From the NCBI GenBank assembly GCA_024698715.1, contig JAILRA010000033.1:165133-229132 (forward strand): a DNA stretch of 64,000 nt, in the 5' to 3' direction. Origin of the DNA: Lachnospiraceae bacterium. Its GTDB lineage: Bacteria; Bacillota; Clostridia; Lachnospirales; Lachnospiraceae. The position numbers and the translations under genes are program-made. Shown here piece after piece: positions 54,953-63,774 of this stretch (position 1 is the stretch's first letter; every line of letters starts with the position of its first letter). The notes beneath the pieces were generated by a model. It saw nothing but the letters and a program-made list of their open reading frames with translations. It made no database searches and was not told the DNA's origin.

Positions 54953-56143
54953 ATGGAAAGAAAAGTTGGCACAGTATCACGCGGTATTCGTTGCCCCATC
55001 ATCAGAGAAGGCGACAATCTTGTAGACATGGCGGTTACAAGTGTTCTGGAAGCCTGTGAATCCGAAGGATTTTCACTTCGTGACAGAGATGTCATCGCTC
55101 TTACGGAATCCATCGTTGCAAGAGCACAGGGAAACTATGCTACAGTTAATGATATCGCTGCAGACGTTAAAGCAAAACTCGGCGGCGAAACAGTCGGAGT
55201 TATTTTCCCCATCCTTTCAAGAAACCGTTTTGCGATCTGCTTAAAAGGTATCGCAATGGGATGCAAGAAAGTTGTTCTTATGCTTTCTTATCCTTCGGAT
55301 GAAGTGGGAAATGCACTTCTTACTTACGATCAGCTCGATGAAGCAGGCATCAATCCTTACAGCGATGTTCTGACACTTGAAAAATATCGTGAGCTCTTCG
55401 GTGAAAACAAGCACGAGTTCACAGGCGTTGACTATGTGGCTTACTATTCACAGATCATAAAGGAAGCCGGTGCGGATGTTGAGGTGGTATTCGCAAATCA
55501 GGCTAAGACAATTCTTAATTACACGGATTGCGTTATCAACTGCGATATCCATACAAGAGTAAGAACCAAGAGAATCCTCAAAGAGAACGGCGCTAAAGTT
55601 GTTTGCGGTATGGATGACATTCTTACTTCTTCCGTAAACGGCAGCGGATATAATGAGAAATACGGACTTCTCGGATCCAACAAATCTACTGAAGAAAAGA
55701 TCAAACTCTTCCCCAGAGATTCCCAGTGGCTTGTGGAAGCGATCCAGAAAGAGATCCTCGAGAAGACAGGAAAGCATGTTGAAGTAATGATCTATGGCGA
55801 CGGTGCTTTCAAAGATCCTCAGGGCAAGATCTGGGAACTTGCAGATCCCGTTGTTTCTCCTTTCTTTACAGAAGGATTAAAGGGAACGCCCAACGAGCTT
55901 AAACTCAAATATCTTGCAGATAACGACTTCAAGGATCTTTCCGGTGAGGAATTAAAGAAAGCTATTTCCGAAAGCATCAAGGCTAAATCAGGAAATCTTG
56001 TAGGAAACATGGCTTCACAGGGAACAACACCCAGACAGCTTACAGACCTTATCGGTTCACTCTGCGACCTTACATCCGGTTCGGGTGATAAGGGAACTCC
56101 CGTTATCCTCATCCAGGGATATTTCGACAACTATACCAACTAA
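54953..56143 (+). CDS. CofE-like (coenzyme F420-0:L-glutamate ligase family) protein
   Basis: A 396-residue cytosolic protein. The N-terminal half matches the F420 gamma-glutamyl ligase fold: RCPIIREGDNLVD, RDRDVIALTESIVARAQGNY, and later conserved segments. The C-terminal region (HVEVMIYGDGAFKDPQGKIWELADP onward) holds the GDG-type metal/nucleotide motif of the family. It is longer than archaeal CofE (about 250 residues). The ATG at 54953 is chosen because AAGGAG lies six bases upstream; an upstream in-frame start is not supported. No F420-biosynthesis partner is nearby, so it may ligate glutamate or another amino acid to a different acceptor. Monocistronic with strong expression signals. 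Confidence 0.82.
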   Translation: MERKVGTVSRGIRCPIIREGDNLVDMAVTSVLEACESEGFSLRDRDVIALTESIVARAQGNYATVNDIAADVKAKLGGETVGVIFPILSRNRFAICLKGIAMGCKKVVLMLSYPSDEVGNALLTYDQLDEAGINPYSDVLTLEKYRELFGENKHEFTGVDYVAYYSQIIKEAGADVEVVFANQAKTILNYTDCVINCDIHTRVRTKRILKENGAKVVCGMDDILTSSVNGSGYNEKYGLLGSNKSTEEKIKLFPRDSQWLVEAIQKEILEKTGKHVEVMIYGDGAFKDPQGKIWELADPVVSPFFTEGLKGTPNELKLKYLADNDFKDLSGEELKKAISESIKAKSGNLVGNMASQGTTPRQLTDLIGSLCDLTSGSGDKGTPVILIQGYFDNYTN

Positions 56144-56161
56144 GAAAAATTCAAATGATAC

Positions 56162-56193
56162 AAAAAAGCTGCTTCGAAAGAGGCAGCTTTTTT
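56162..56193 (+). terminator. Terminator of the CofE-like gene
   Basis: AAAAAAGCTGC (56162-56172) pairs with GCAGCTTTTTT (56183-56193). Inner pairs and a GAAA tetraloop complete a 14-bp stem with a six-base T run. Confidence 0.93.
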
Positions 56194-56289
56194 ATGTTTT
56201 CAAAATAAATGTTGAGAAATGAACTTTAACAGCCCATCCGTCATTTAATCTTTAGAAAAATCAGTATTTTATTCGTGATTTTTGCTCAA

Positions 56290-56319
56290 AATAAAATTAA
56301 ATCATGATTTAATTTTATT
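56290..56319. repeat. Perfect 30-bp A-T-rich palindrome
   Basis: A perfect two-fold palindrome centred between 56304 and 56305, with ATCATGAT at the centre flanked by A-T-only arms and TAAAAT/ATTTTA near the ends. It begins 15 bases past the stop codon of the exonuclease gene on the minus strand, so it may act as an A-T terminator or a protein-binding site. The flanking region is non-coding. Confidence 0.7.
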
Positions 56320-56333
56320 AGTTTTTCCGATGA

Positions 56334-57005
56334 TCAAAGGTTTCTCGTGTATCTGCATTGAGGATATCCCTTGCATCCGATAAACTCTCCGAATTTGCCT
56401 TTTCTTTTAACCAGTTGCGAAGAACAGACGGGGCAGATCATGTCTTTATCAATTTTTGCGGAAGATTTTTTTAACTCTTCGGCAAGATTTTCGTAGACGA
56501 TCTGATTCATTTTACAGTCAAACAATGCCCTATGTGCACCTTCAGTCGAAACCCCGTAATACTCTGCAAGATCCTGAAGGGTATGGTGTGAAAGATCGGG
56601 TAACGCTCTTCTGGCCATAAAAAGCGTATCCAGATAATCGTTTTCCATCCCCTTGCCGAAACAGTCATTCATTTCCCTGTAAATGAATTTCATGTCAAAT
56701 TGATGAATATTATGCCCTATAAGCACATAATCGCCCACAAACGAAACAAATTCTTTAAGGGCCTCTTCAATAGAAGGTGCATCCTTGACCATTTTATCGG
56801 TTATGTTGTTTACTTCCGTGGCATAAAACGGGATAGGTATCCCCGGATTCACCAGCGTACTGAATTCATCGATGATCTTGCCGTCCTTCACTTTTACTGA
56901 CGAGATCTCGATTATTTTGTCGTTTTTGGGAGATATTCCCGTGGTCTCAAGGTCAAAAACACAATAGGATGAGACATAATCGTTGATTCTTTTGCCGTTT
57001 GGCAT
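56334..57005 (-). CDS. DnaQ-type 3'-5' exonuclease with C-terminal topoisomerase-type zinc finger
   Basis: A 223-residue protein. The DEDDh exonuclease domain (about 10-175) has FDLETTG, the middle Asp in HNIHQFDMKF, and the third motif HRALFDCKMN. The C-terminal 40 residues (CPVCSSQLVKRKGKFGEFIGCKGYPQC) form a C4 zinc finger of the type found on topoisomerase I tails, an added nucleic-acid contact. AGGAGG before the ATG at 57005 favours it over an upstream ATG that overlaps the preceding stop codon. It probably trims single-stranded DNA or RNA in repair or proofreading. It follows the transglutaminase gene by 17 bases and may be cotranscribed. Confidence 0.9.
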   Translation of the reverse strand: MPNGKRINDYVSSYCVFDLETTGISPKNDKIIEISSVKVKDGKIIDEFSTLVNPGIPIPFYATEVNNITDKMVKDAPSIEEALKEFVSFVGDYVLIGHNIHQFDMKFIYREMNDCFGKGMENDYLDTLFMARRALPDLSHHTLQDLAEYYGVSTEGAHRALFDCKMNQIVYENLAEELKKSSAKIDKDMICPVCSSQLVKRKGKFGEFIGCKGYPQCRYTRNL

Positions 57006-57022
57006 ATCTACCTCCTGAATCA

Positions 57023-59251
57023 TCAGTATTTTAAGTAATATCTAAAATACTTTATTAAATTTTTCTGTCTTAGTTCAGACAGTAATTCTTTTCTTATTTC
57101 AAGCGTTTTTTCCACGGATTCCTTAAATTCTTCCGAAGACTCATGTGTATCGTATAAATATCGTTCCAGATCGTTCATGAAAGCAAGTCTTGTATCCGAA
57201 TAATCTTTGGCGAGTCTGATCTGATATTCGCTCACCGTCTCGCCTTCAGCTATCGGTACGCCTAAAAACGCAAATATGGTGAAGATCTGTCTGCTTAAAG
57301 CCACAAATCGCTTATCGTAAGAAAGCCTGTTAAAACGTATGGCACTCACTATCCTGTATAAAACGAAAACCGATACAATGATAATTATACCCGAAAGAAC
57401 AGGTATAACAACTATATACCATTTAAGTAATACGGATCCGGATTCCTCTTCTTCGATCTCAGGAATATCGGAAACGCTCTCCTTTTCGGTTTTCGGGTTA
57501 TTCGGATCGAAAACTCCCATCTCGGGAAGTTTTGTTTCCCGTTTCTGATGAAGCCAGTATGCCCCGCCTTCAAATCCCGGAGTAGGATCAAAAGCGATCC
57601 ATCCCGCACCTTTAAAATACACTTCCGCCCACGCATGAGCCATTCCCGAAGTAATATACATGGCTTTGGCTGAATCCGTAGATGTGCAGTACCCCTGAAC
57701 ATATCTCGCAGGAATGCCTTCGGATCTTGCAAGCAGAACAAATGCCGTAGCAAAATAATTGCAGAACCCTTCCCTCTTATTTAATATAAAATAATCCAGG
57801 AATTCGCTTTCATTATCCACTTCCTTGGGGATAATACCGGGGTCCTTAGTATATTCCAAAGTTAAAAGAAAATCCTGTATCCTGCACAGTTTCTCGTAAT
57901 CGGATTCACATCCCTCAAGAAGTTCATCCGTTATATTTTGCATTTCATCGGAAAGTACTACATCCTGCCCATATATTTCTTTGATCTCGTCCGCATGTTT
58001 TAAGAAATTTTCATATGTATAATCAGCATCTTTTGAAAGGCCGAACTGGTGCAGTGCTTTCCTGTATGCTTCTTTTGAAGGCTGTGTGCCTTCGTTTATA
58101 AATTTCACAAATTCATCGCTTTCGGTATTAATAAGCAGATAGGTCATGTTGTAATCCGTTTTATAGCTTTTCATTTCGGGCCAGAGAATATCCGAGCCTC
58201 TGGATTCAACAAGGAAGCTCTGTATGGGAAAATTACTTTTTCTGACGGCGGATTTGGGTGGTGCGAAGATATAACCGGTGTTCATCTGAATATATTTGAT
58301 ATACAGTTTTTCCCACCTTAAAAGCGACCCTGAATCTTCGGTATATTCGGAAGCTGAAGCCAGAAGACCGATCGTATCAAACATCGAATCCGGCTGCGTG
58401 GAATAATCCTCATCTAGCCACTGATGTCCCGTAAACGTTGAAAAATTCTTACCCGCAAGCCTCAGCCTCGCTGTTTCTTCTGGAATACCTTTGACCAGCA
58501 TTACCGTTTCGTCTGACTCGCTTATTTTTCCGGACATGATCGCATCTTCCGAAAATCCCATCATGCTCTCCGCATAGTCTTCATCTTTCCTTATGGATGC
58601 TTTGATCCGTATATCCTCGACGGCTTCACTTACGACACGATAAAAATATCTTACCACCGGCCAGCTGTAAGGCGTGGGGGAATACGGCGCCAAAAGAACC
58701 ACGGCCACGATCAAAGCCAAAAACGGTGAAATATAAACCAGATGTTTTTTGATCTCCGTATCGCCGTATTTTTTCCAATGCCTCTGAATCTCGGATGCTG
58801 CAGTCAGCAAAGAAAGGAAAAATACTGCTGCGATATAAATCCTTCCCGTTTCCACTTTAATAACAGTAAGCGGAATAAGGGACAGAAAAGAAAGGGATGC
58901 AAATATTATTTCAAAAACGCGAAAATAAGCAAGCATTTCACCCATAATGAAAGCTATGGCTCCGATCGCGGGAATCCATAAGAATCTAACGCTTCCTTCA
59001 AATCTGTCGGAAAACCGGTTAAATACCTCAAGAATAACGATAAATATCGTATACGTAGAAAGAATTCCCGAAGATATCAGTTTGCCCGTCAGTCCGCAAT
59101 TCTTAAATACCCCAAAAAGACACGCTGCCGCAAGCTGGATGATCAGAAGCCACAATCCCGCTTTCCCTAACCCCAAAGGAACCGAAAGCCATGAGATCAG
59201 TCCCGATGCCATAACGAAGACATACAGAATTTCATAGAATAAAGAGGTCAT
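57023..59251 (-). CDS. Membrane transglutaminase-like protein (TgpA type)
   Basis: A 742-residue membrane protein. About seven helices lie in residues 1-200 (DUF3488-like), followed by a large extracytoplasmic domain with the transglutaminase-like core: Cys in EGFCNYFATAFVLLARSEGIP, His in GMAHAWAEVYF and Asp in GWIAFDPTPGF, the full catalytic triad. A helix near 635-660 and a soluble C-terminal domain (DUF4129-like) follow. The protein probably modifies or cleaves peptides outside the membrane. It overlaps the stop of the DUF58 gene by one base and completes the MoxR-DUF58-transglutaminase operon. Confidence 0.92.
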   Translation of the reverse strand: MTSLFYEILYVFVMASGLISWLSVPLGLGKAGLWLLIIQLAAACLFGVFKNCGLTGKLISSGILSTYTIFIVILEVFNRFSDRFEGSVRFLWIPAIGAIAFIMGEMLAYFRVFEIIFASLSFLSLIPLTVIKVETGRIYIAAVFFLSLLTAASEIQRHWKKYGDTEIKKHLVYISPFLALIVAVVLLAPYSPTPYSWPVVRYFYRVVSEAVEDIRIKASIRKDEDYAESMMGFSEDAIMSGKISESDETVMLVKGIPEETARLRLAGKNFSTFTGHQWLDEDYSTQPDSMFDTIGLLASASEYTEDSGSLLRWEKLYIKYIQMNTGYIFAPPKSAVRKSNFPIQSFLVESRGSDILWPEMKSYKTDYNMTYLLINTESDEFVKFINEGTQPSKEAYRKALHQFGLSKDADYTYENFLKHADEIKEIYGQDVVLSDEMQNITDELLEGCESDYEKLCRIQDFLLTLEYTKDPGIIPKEVDNESEFLDYFILNKREGFCNYFATAFVLLARSEGIPARYVQGYCTSTDSAKAMYITSGMAHAWAEVYFKGAGWIAFDPTPGFEGGAYWLHQKRETKLPEMGVFDPNNPKTEKESVSDIPEIEEEESGSVLLKWYIVVIPVLSGIIIIVSVFVLYRIVSAIRFNRLSYDKRFVALSRQIFTIFAFLGVPIAEGETVSEYQIRLAKDYSDTRLAFMNDLERYLYDTHESSEEFKESVEKTLEIRKELLSELRQKNLIKYFRYYLKY

Positions 59252-60411
59252 CAGAGCACCTCCTTTAATCTGTCTTCGTATCCGATACGCTGATAAACGA
59301 TCTTCTTATCCGTTTCCGCGTTGATATTACTGTCATCTTTATCACTTATATGATATACGACTACGGTTATACCGTTTCTTCTTAATATCTCAGACAGATA
59401 CAGAAATTCCGCACTGCAGTCATGAAGAATCATATAAACCATACTGTTTGAAGTAATTCCGGCGTTTGAAACAGCGGCAAAAAGTTTCGAAGAAACACTG
59501 TCCGGATCAAAGGAGAATTCCGACATTGCGGCATAAAAATCTTCAAAAGACTGTATCCCCTGAAGATAATAATTTCGCGGCATTTTTTCATACGTATACA
59601 CTGCGGTCCCTATCCCGTGCGTAAGATAAAAATGAACCAGAGCGATCGTTGTCTCAAGTATCTTGTTTTCAAGCGGAAGATAATCTTTGGGTTCATCCGG
59701 GCTGTACCGGCAGGAATCCATTATGATCCCGATGCTTTGTGTTTCCTCGCCGATCTTGGTGCGAACAAACGGTTTGCCCATATGTGCACTCATTTTCCAG
59801 TTTATGCTTCTTATATCGTCGCCCGGAATATATTCGCGCACAAGCACATCGGGTTCGGTAGGGGCTATATTTGAATCATTTCGTATATTATTGGAATTTA
59901 GATGCGAAAGCGAATCAAGGATCTCAAGACGCGGCATTACCACCGCACGAAGCGATTCCTTGATCTTAAAAGTAAATCTGAAAAGTCTTAGATAATCCTG
60001 TATGGTAATGTTTTTGATCCCGACCTCATATTCACCGCGATATTTGCAAACCAGAATGGTTTCTTTTTTCAGTCCCGTGTAGGGAGGGAGTTCATATTCG
60101 TAATCGTCATCCAGTTCGCTGATGCTTGAAAAATCCGAATAGTATTCAACTTTCACTCCGGAAAACGAATAAAAATCCTCATTTTGCAAAGTGAAATAAT
60201 AATCCGTGGGCGTACCGACCACTACGTTTTTTGTAACGATCCCCTGATATATCCTGTGACGGTAATATACAATGATGATATATGCGATCGAAACAATGGG
60301 AATAAGTAACATCAAAAAGAAAAACCCATAAGTCACAGGGCCGCCGAAAAATGAGATTGCTATAATAGAGAGAATAAATAGTCCCAAAACTATAAGTCTG
60401 TTTCTCCACAT
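59251..60411 (-). CDS. DUF58 protein of a MoxR operon
   Basis: A 386-residue protein with two N-terminal membrane helices (about 7-45), then a beta-rich region and the DUF58 core with the signature PGDDIRSINWKMSAHMGKPFVRT (about 195-220). A vWA-like fold with IIMDSCRYS (metal-site-like DxS-type segment) follows. In this family, DUF58 proteins act with a MoxR AAA ATPase and a transglutaminase partner in membrane or cell-envelope functions. It overlaps the transglutaminase gene by one base and follows the MoxR gene by 93 bases. Confidence 0.92.
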   Translation of the reverse strand: MWRNRLIVLGLFILSIIAISFFGGPVTYGFFFLMLLIPIVSIAYIIIVYYRHRIYQGIVTKNVVVGTPTDYYFTLQNEDFYSFSGVKVEYYSDFSSISELDDDYEYELPPYTGLKKETILVCKYRGEYEVGIKNITIQDYLRLFRFTFKIKESLRAVVMPRLEILDSLSHLNSNNIRNDSNIAPTEPDVLVREYIPGDDIRSINWKMSAHMGKPFVRTKIGEETQSIGIIMDSCRYSPDEPKDYLPLENKILETTIALVHFYLTHGIGTAVYTYEKMPRNYYLQGIQSFEDFYAAMSEFSFDPDSVSSKLFAAVSNAGITSNSMVYMILHDCSAEFLYLSEILRRNGITVVVYHISDKDDSNINAETDKKIVYQRIGYEDRLKEVL

Positions 60412-60504
60412 ATCCGTTACCGTAATGAATCTTTTGAGAACATCGAATCCCCGTAAAAATCGTTATTTGAAATACGGAGATCCTCTCGAATTTTCGTTTT
60501 TTTA

Positions 60505-61425
60505 TCAGATCATCGGAACCTTTGCTTTAAGGATCAGTCTCTTTAATACTTTATCTGTATCTTCCTTTGCGATTTTGGCTTCATACGTAAGAACAAGCCT
60601 GTGGTGAAGTACATTTATCGCAACAGCTTTTATATCATCGGGCTTAACGAAATCCCTTCCTTCCATATACGCTTTAGCCTGTGCCGCACGTACCAGATGA
60701 AGCATTGCACGCGGAGAAGCACCCATAACGAATCCCGGTTCGTTTCGCGTAAGATTGATTATGTCGTTTGCATATTGCAAAACGGCTTCCACCGTCTTAA
60801 CTTTTTCAACTTCAGCTTTTATTTCCTTAAGCTTCTCGGCATCAAGCACGCTCTCAACCTTATCAAGGCTTTTGCCTTCAAGGAAGTTTTGAGTCATCTT
60901 TATCTCGTTTTCCGAAGAGGGATACCCTATCGAAAGTCTCATCATAAATCTGTCCATCTGTGCTTCGGGAAGCGGGTAAGTGCCAAGGAATTCAATAGGA
61001 TTTTGCGTAGCTATTACCATGAACGGATCGGGGATTTTCTTTCGTTCTTTGTCTATGGTCACGAATCCTTCGCCCATTGCCTCAAGCAGTGCCGACTGGG
61101 TCTTCGGTGATGTTCTGTTAATTTCATCCGCAAGGATAAGCTGATGCATGATAGCACCTTCTCTGTATTCGAATTCGCCCGTTTTCATATTAAGGACCGA
61201 TACTCCCAAAACATCCGAAGGAAGCGTGTCCGGTGTAAACTGTATACGCCCGAAACTTAAATTCAGAGCACCGGAAAGTGTTTTTGCCAGAGTGGTCTTT
61301 CCGACTCCCGGAACATCTTCCAAAAGTACATGACCGCCTGCAAGGAGACAGATTATCACATTCTCGGTAACATCCTCATGCCCTATAAAATACTGATTGA
61401 CTGTTTCAGATAGTTTTTTTATCAT
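60505..61425 (-). CDS. MoxR-family AAA+ ATPase
   Basis: A 306-residue AAA+ chaperone-like ATPase. Walker A GVPGVGKTTLAK near residue 40, Walker B LADEINRTSPKTQSALLEAM, sensor 1 ATQNPIEFLGTYPLPEAQMDRF, and the C-terminal lid with SPRAMLHLVRAAQ are present. The ATG at 61425 is chosen because AAAGG lies seven bases upstream; a farther ATG at 61470 is unsupported. It probably inserts cofactors or remodels its DUF58 and transglutaminase partners, which are encoded in the same operon. Confidence 0.94.
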   Translation of the reverse strand: MIKKLSETVNQYFIGHEDVTENVIICLLAGGHVLLEDVPGVGKTTLAKTLSGALNLSFGRIQFTPDTLPSDVLGVSVLNMKTGEFEYREGAIMHQLILADEINRTSPKTQSALLEAMGEGFVTIDKERKKIPDPFMVIATQNPIEFLGTYPLPEAQMDRFMMRLSIGYPSSENEIKMTQNFLEGKSLDKVESVLDAEKLKEIKAEVEKVKTVEAVLQYANDIINLTRNEPGFVMGASPRAMLHLVRAAQAKAYMEGRDFVKPDDIKAVAINVLHHRLVLTYEAKIAKEDTDKVLKRLILKAKVPMI

Positions 61426-61471
61426 GCCCGAACCTTTATGCCTTTCCGAATAACAATTCTTTATAACCAAT

Positions 61472-61532
61472 CAGGGACAGTTTCGTTAAGGTTGCTTATA
61501 AGAAAACATCCAAAACAAAACCGTCCCCTAAA
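61472..61532. repeat. REP-like intergenic element with imperfect inverted ends
   Basis: On the minus strand AGGGGACGGTTT (about 61519-61530) and, at the far end, AAACTGTCCCTG (61472-61483) form imperfect inverted ends (9 of 12 matches) around about 36 A-T-rich bases. It is in the gap between the MoxR and TerB-like genes. GGGGACGG recurs at about 63678-63685 in this window, a pattern often seen in REP-type elements. Confidence 0.45.
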
Positions 61533-61560
61533 GTCTGTTTATCCTTAATTTACACGATTT

Positions 61561-61968
61561 TTATTCTTCCTCGATGACAGTATTAACGATTTCAGTGAAT
61601 ACATCAATATATGCGGTAACGAGTTCCATCATATATTCCAGTTCTTCGTTTGAAATCTCAAATTTAGAAGCGATCTTCGAAAGAAATTCTGTTTCATTTT
61701 CATCAAAATCACCATCGGAATTCATGATCCCTACTGTTTCGAAAAGAATGATCTTTTTCTCGGGTTTACCGCATACGCCGACCATTTCATCTATCAGCTC
61801 ATCAAAAGATTTTTCAGAATCTGCTATGGGCTCGATATGCATTTCATCCGCGAATTTAATGAGCATTTCATGCTCTGCGGCTTCAATCTTTCCATTTGCC
61901 TTAGCTGCCATAATGGCAAGCTGTAAGAACAGTTCCTTCTGATTATCTTTCAACATCTCCAAAAACAT
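61561..61968 (-). CDS. TerB-like acidic protein
   Basis: A 135-residue cytosolic helical protein. It has the TerB-type features of acidic surface patches and Asp/Glu-rich turns: AKANGKIEAAEHEMLIKFAD, then IMNSDGDFDENETEFLSKIASKF, similar to calcium-like or metal-binding loops in tellurite-resistance-related TerB/YebE proteins. The ATG at 61968 is preferred because AAGGA and GGTGG lie upstream, whereas the farther in-frame ATG at 62034 is not so preceded. The family is linked to membrane stress and phage defence in general, but a specific role cannot be assigned. No other ter gene is nearby. Confidence 0.8.
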   Translation of the reverse strand: MFLEMLKDNQKELFLQLAIMAAKANGKIEAAEHEMLIKFADEMHIEPIADSEKSFDELIDEMVGVCGKPEKKIILFETVGIMNSDGDFDENETEFLSKIASKFEISNEELEYMMELVTAYIDVFTEIVNTVIEEE

Positions 61969-62077
61969 AATTCCACCATCCTTCACAAGTAAATTATTAC
62001 TACAGTCCAAAGAAATACCTTTTCCGGAAAACACAACCGTATACGGTAAATATTATATCATAAAATGCCCGTGTTTA

Positions 62078-62392
62078 TCAAAAAAGCTTCGAAAACTCAA
62101 GTGCCTTTCCGATATCTCCGTCAACTTTAAGTTTTCCCATTGTAAATGCCGTAACGGGATTGAGTTTTCCTTCAAGAAGTTTGTTAAAATCAGTCATGCT
62201 CATCGTAACGGCACAGTTTCTGTCATTGTATTCGTAAGGCTCAACGGATATTTTATGATCCTTTACTTCAACATAAAATGCTCCGCTCTCTTTTCCGGTA
62301 ATGTTTACCTGAACAGCGAGAAATCCCATTTCCGATACGTCAGCCTTTTCCGACAGTTTTCTTACCTTAGCTAAAAGTTCATCAAATTTCAT
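62078..62392 (-). CDS. SCP2-family sterol-carrier-type domain protein
   Basis: A 104-residue single-domain protein of the SCP2 fold: GAFYVEVKDHKISVEPYEYNDRNCAVTMSMTDFNKLLEGKLNPVTAFTMGKLKVDGDIGKALEFSKLF contains the typical hydrophobic cavity pattern and the G-K-L-K-V-x-G-D turn. Bacterial members bind acyl or lipid-like molecules in the cytosol. It stands alone here, about 110 bases upstream of the TerB-like gene in the same direction; no enzyme partner is obvious. Confidence 0.85.
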   Translation of the reverse strand: MKFDELLAKVRKLSEKADVSEMGFLAVQVNITGKESGAFYVEVKDHKISVEPYEYNDRNCAVTMSMTDFNKLLEGKLNPVTAFTMGKLKVDGDIGKALEFSKLF

Positions 62393-62532
62393 ATTTACCT
62401 CCGGGATAATCTGATTTTTTTATTCATTTCATATTTTGTTTTTAAATTCGTCTTTCTACTTTCTGATTTGTTCTCTTTCTCTGCAGAAAGAAACCGATTG
62501 TTTACCAAAAACAGCTAGAGTATATCTTCATC

Positions 62533-62844
62533 CTAGTCTTCAGGAGGAACGATATATTTGCCTCCAATTATCAAGGTCCCTATAAACCCGACAATCAGGA
62601 ATACTACTGCGATTATCATCAATATCTTTATCTGACTGAACAGGCCTATAATGCCGCTCACCAGAAAGACCGATGCCAGAATTGCCATCAGTTTCGCAAA
62701 CTGCTTGGCATAATATTTTTTGTCCGATATTTTGGACATATAACTTTTCGGAATCAGGTCCACATCCTTTAGCAATGCCAAAATAAATGCGTAGAGAAAT
62801 AAACATCCCGAAAATATAAACATTATTATGGAATATATGCTCAT
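62533..62844 (-). CDS. Small hypothetical membrane protein
   Basis: A 103-residue protein with three predicted helices (about 3-24, 50-70 and 75-96) and a basic cytoplasmic loop (KSYMSKISDKKYYAKQ) between the first two. No motif or family was recognised. It has no clear operon partner; the gap of about 140 bases to the SCP2 gene (62393-62532) shows nothing further. Confidence 0.65.
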   Translation of the reverse strand: MSIYSIIMFIFSGCLFLYAFILALLKDVDLIPKSYMSKISDKKYYAKQFAKLMAILASVFLVSGIIGLFSQIKILMIIAVVFLIVGFIGTLIIGGKYIVPPED

Positions 62845-62962
62845 CAGATTTACTCCGTTATTAGACGAATATACATGATCACTACTGAGATTATATCATA
62901 TTATTCAGTCTTTTTCTTTATACATTTTTCAGATAACAATACGAGATCAGTTTTCACTTTAA

Positions 62963-63436
62963 CTAATATCCAAAGGTCATTAATTTCCAGTCACCGCCTT
63001 TTTCTCTCGCCATCCACCATTCAAAATCCGTATACTCCTGATTGGAATTCAAAGTACTTCCGGGACCGAACATCGGGGAATGAAAATCTGTTTTAAACAT
63101 AATAACCTCATCAAAATGTAATTGGTTATCGTTAGCCGCCTCCAGCTCATTCATCCATTTTAAATTTTCATGATTGCACTCACTGTCTCCACCATAAGTT
63201 ATCTGATGAAGTTCGCAATTTTTCCATGCCTTTTCAGTAAACATATTTTCTATAATGGAGATCGCCTCATCCATGTCACTTTGTGAGTAAACCGATGAGT
63301 TACCGTAGTTTATTTGCGGTCCACCAACAACAGAGAGCGTTCCGCACCCGAACATAAAAAAGATCCAGGTAAAAGAAAATAAAGCAACAATAGATTTTTT
63401 ATAAGTCTTATTAAATAATCTCTTCTTGTCATCCAT
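62963..63436 (-). CDS. Hypothetical lipoprotein
   Basis: A 157-residue secreted protein. Residues 1-31 form a lipoprotein signal: Lys-rich start, hydrophobic stretch and lipobox FMFGC. The mature part has four spaced acidic helical and strand segments (SDMDEAISIIENMFTEKAW and a WWMAREKGGDWKLMTFGY end). I recognise no enzyme motif; small lipoproteins of this shape are common in Lachnospiraceae and most have no known function. It probably sits on the outer face of the membrane. Confidence 0.7.
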   Translation of the reverse strand: MDDKKRLFNKTYKKSIVALFSFTWIFFMFGCGTLSVVGGPQINYGNSSVYSQSDMDEAISIIENMFTEKAWKNCELHQITYGGDSECNHENLKWMNELEAANDNQLHFDEVIMFKTDFHSPMFGPGSTLNSNQEYTDFEWWMAREKGGDWKLMTFGY

Positions 63437-63774
63437 GCGATCACTCTTCCTGTGGGAACTTTGGATATACCTGCTCCCAGGCTCTTATATTTTTATTTTC
63501 CCCGGGAAGCAGGAACCAAGTTATTCCGGTTCCCTGAAACTTAATATTTCACAATATCATATATATCACATTTGCGATTTTTTCTCCATTATATCGTCAG
63601 TTTTTAATTATTTTAATGCATTTTAGGACCTGATTTTTCTACGTATCGGCACACTCTGCAAAATGAGCCACTAACTCCGTCCCCCCGGTCCATTTCTCAT
63701 AGTTCAAAAAAAGGGTTTCCGAGGAATCTCGGAAACCCTTGAATTTACCGGTTTATTGAACTATCAATCAAGAA
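63437..63774. other. Non-coding region with hairpin, REP-like sequence and tuf terminator
   Basis: This 338-base gap has no credible gene. It contains a hairpin with GGAACC/GGTTCC arms (63512-63533), a G-rich sequence with GGGGGGACGG on the minus strand (about 63677-63690) flanked by ATGAG/CTCAT-like ends (about 63664-63700), and the tuf-type terminator described below. The rest is A-T-rich. Confidence 0.6.
63711..63740 (-). terminator. Terminator of the EF-Tu fragment
   Basis: AAGGGTTTCCGAG (63711-63723) pairs perfectly with CTCGGAAACCCTT (63728-63740), loop GAAT. On the minus strand a run of seven T follows. It lies 34 bases past the stop codon of the EF-Tu fragment and has the form of a strong tuf terminator. 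Confidence 0.9.

Noticed and set aside
62393..62532. A small gene in the gap between the SCP2-like and small membrane-protein genes
   Set aside because: Only short, unsupported frames with no ribosome site exist there.
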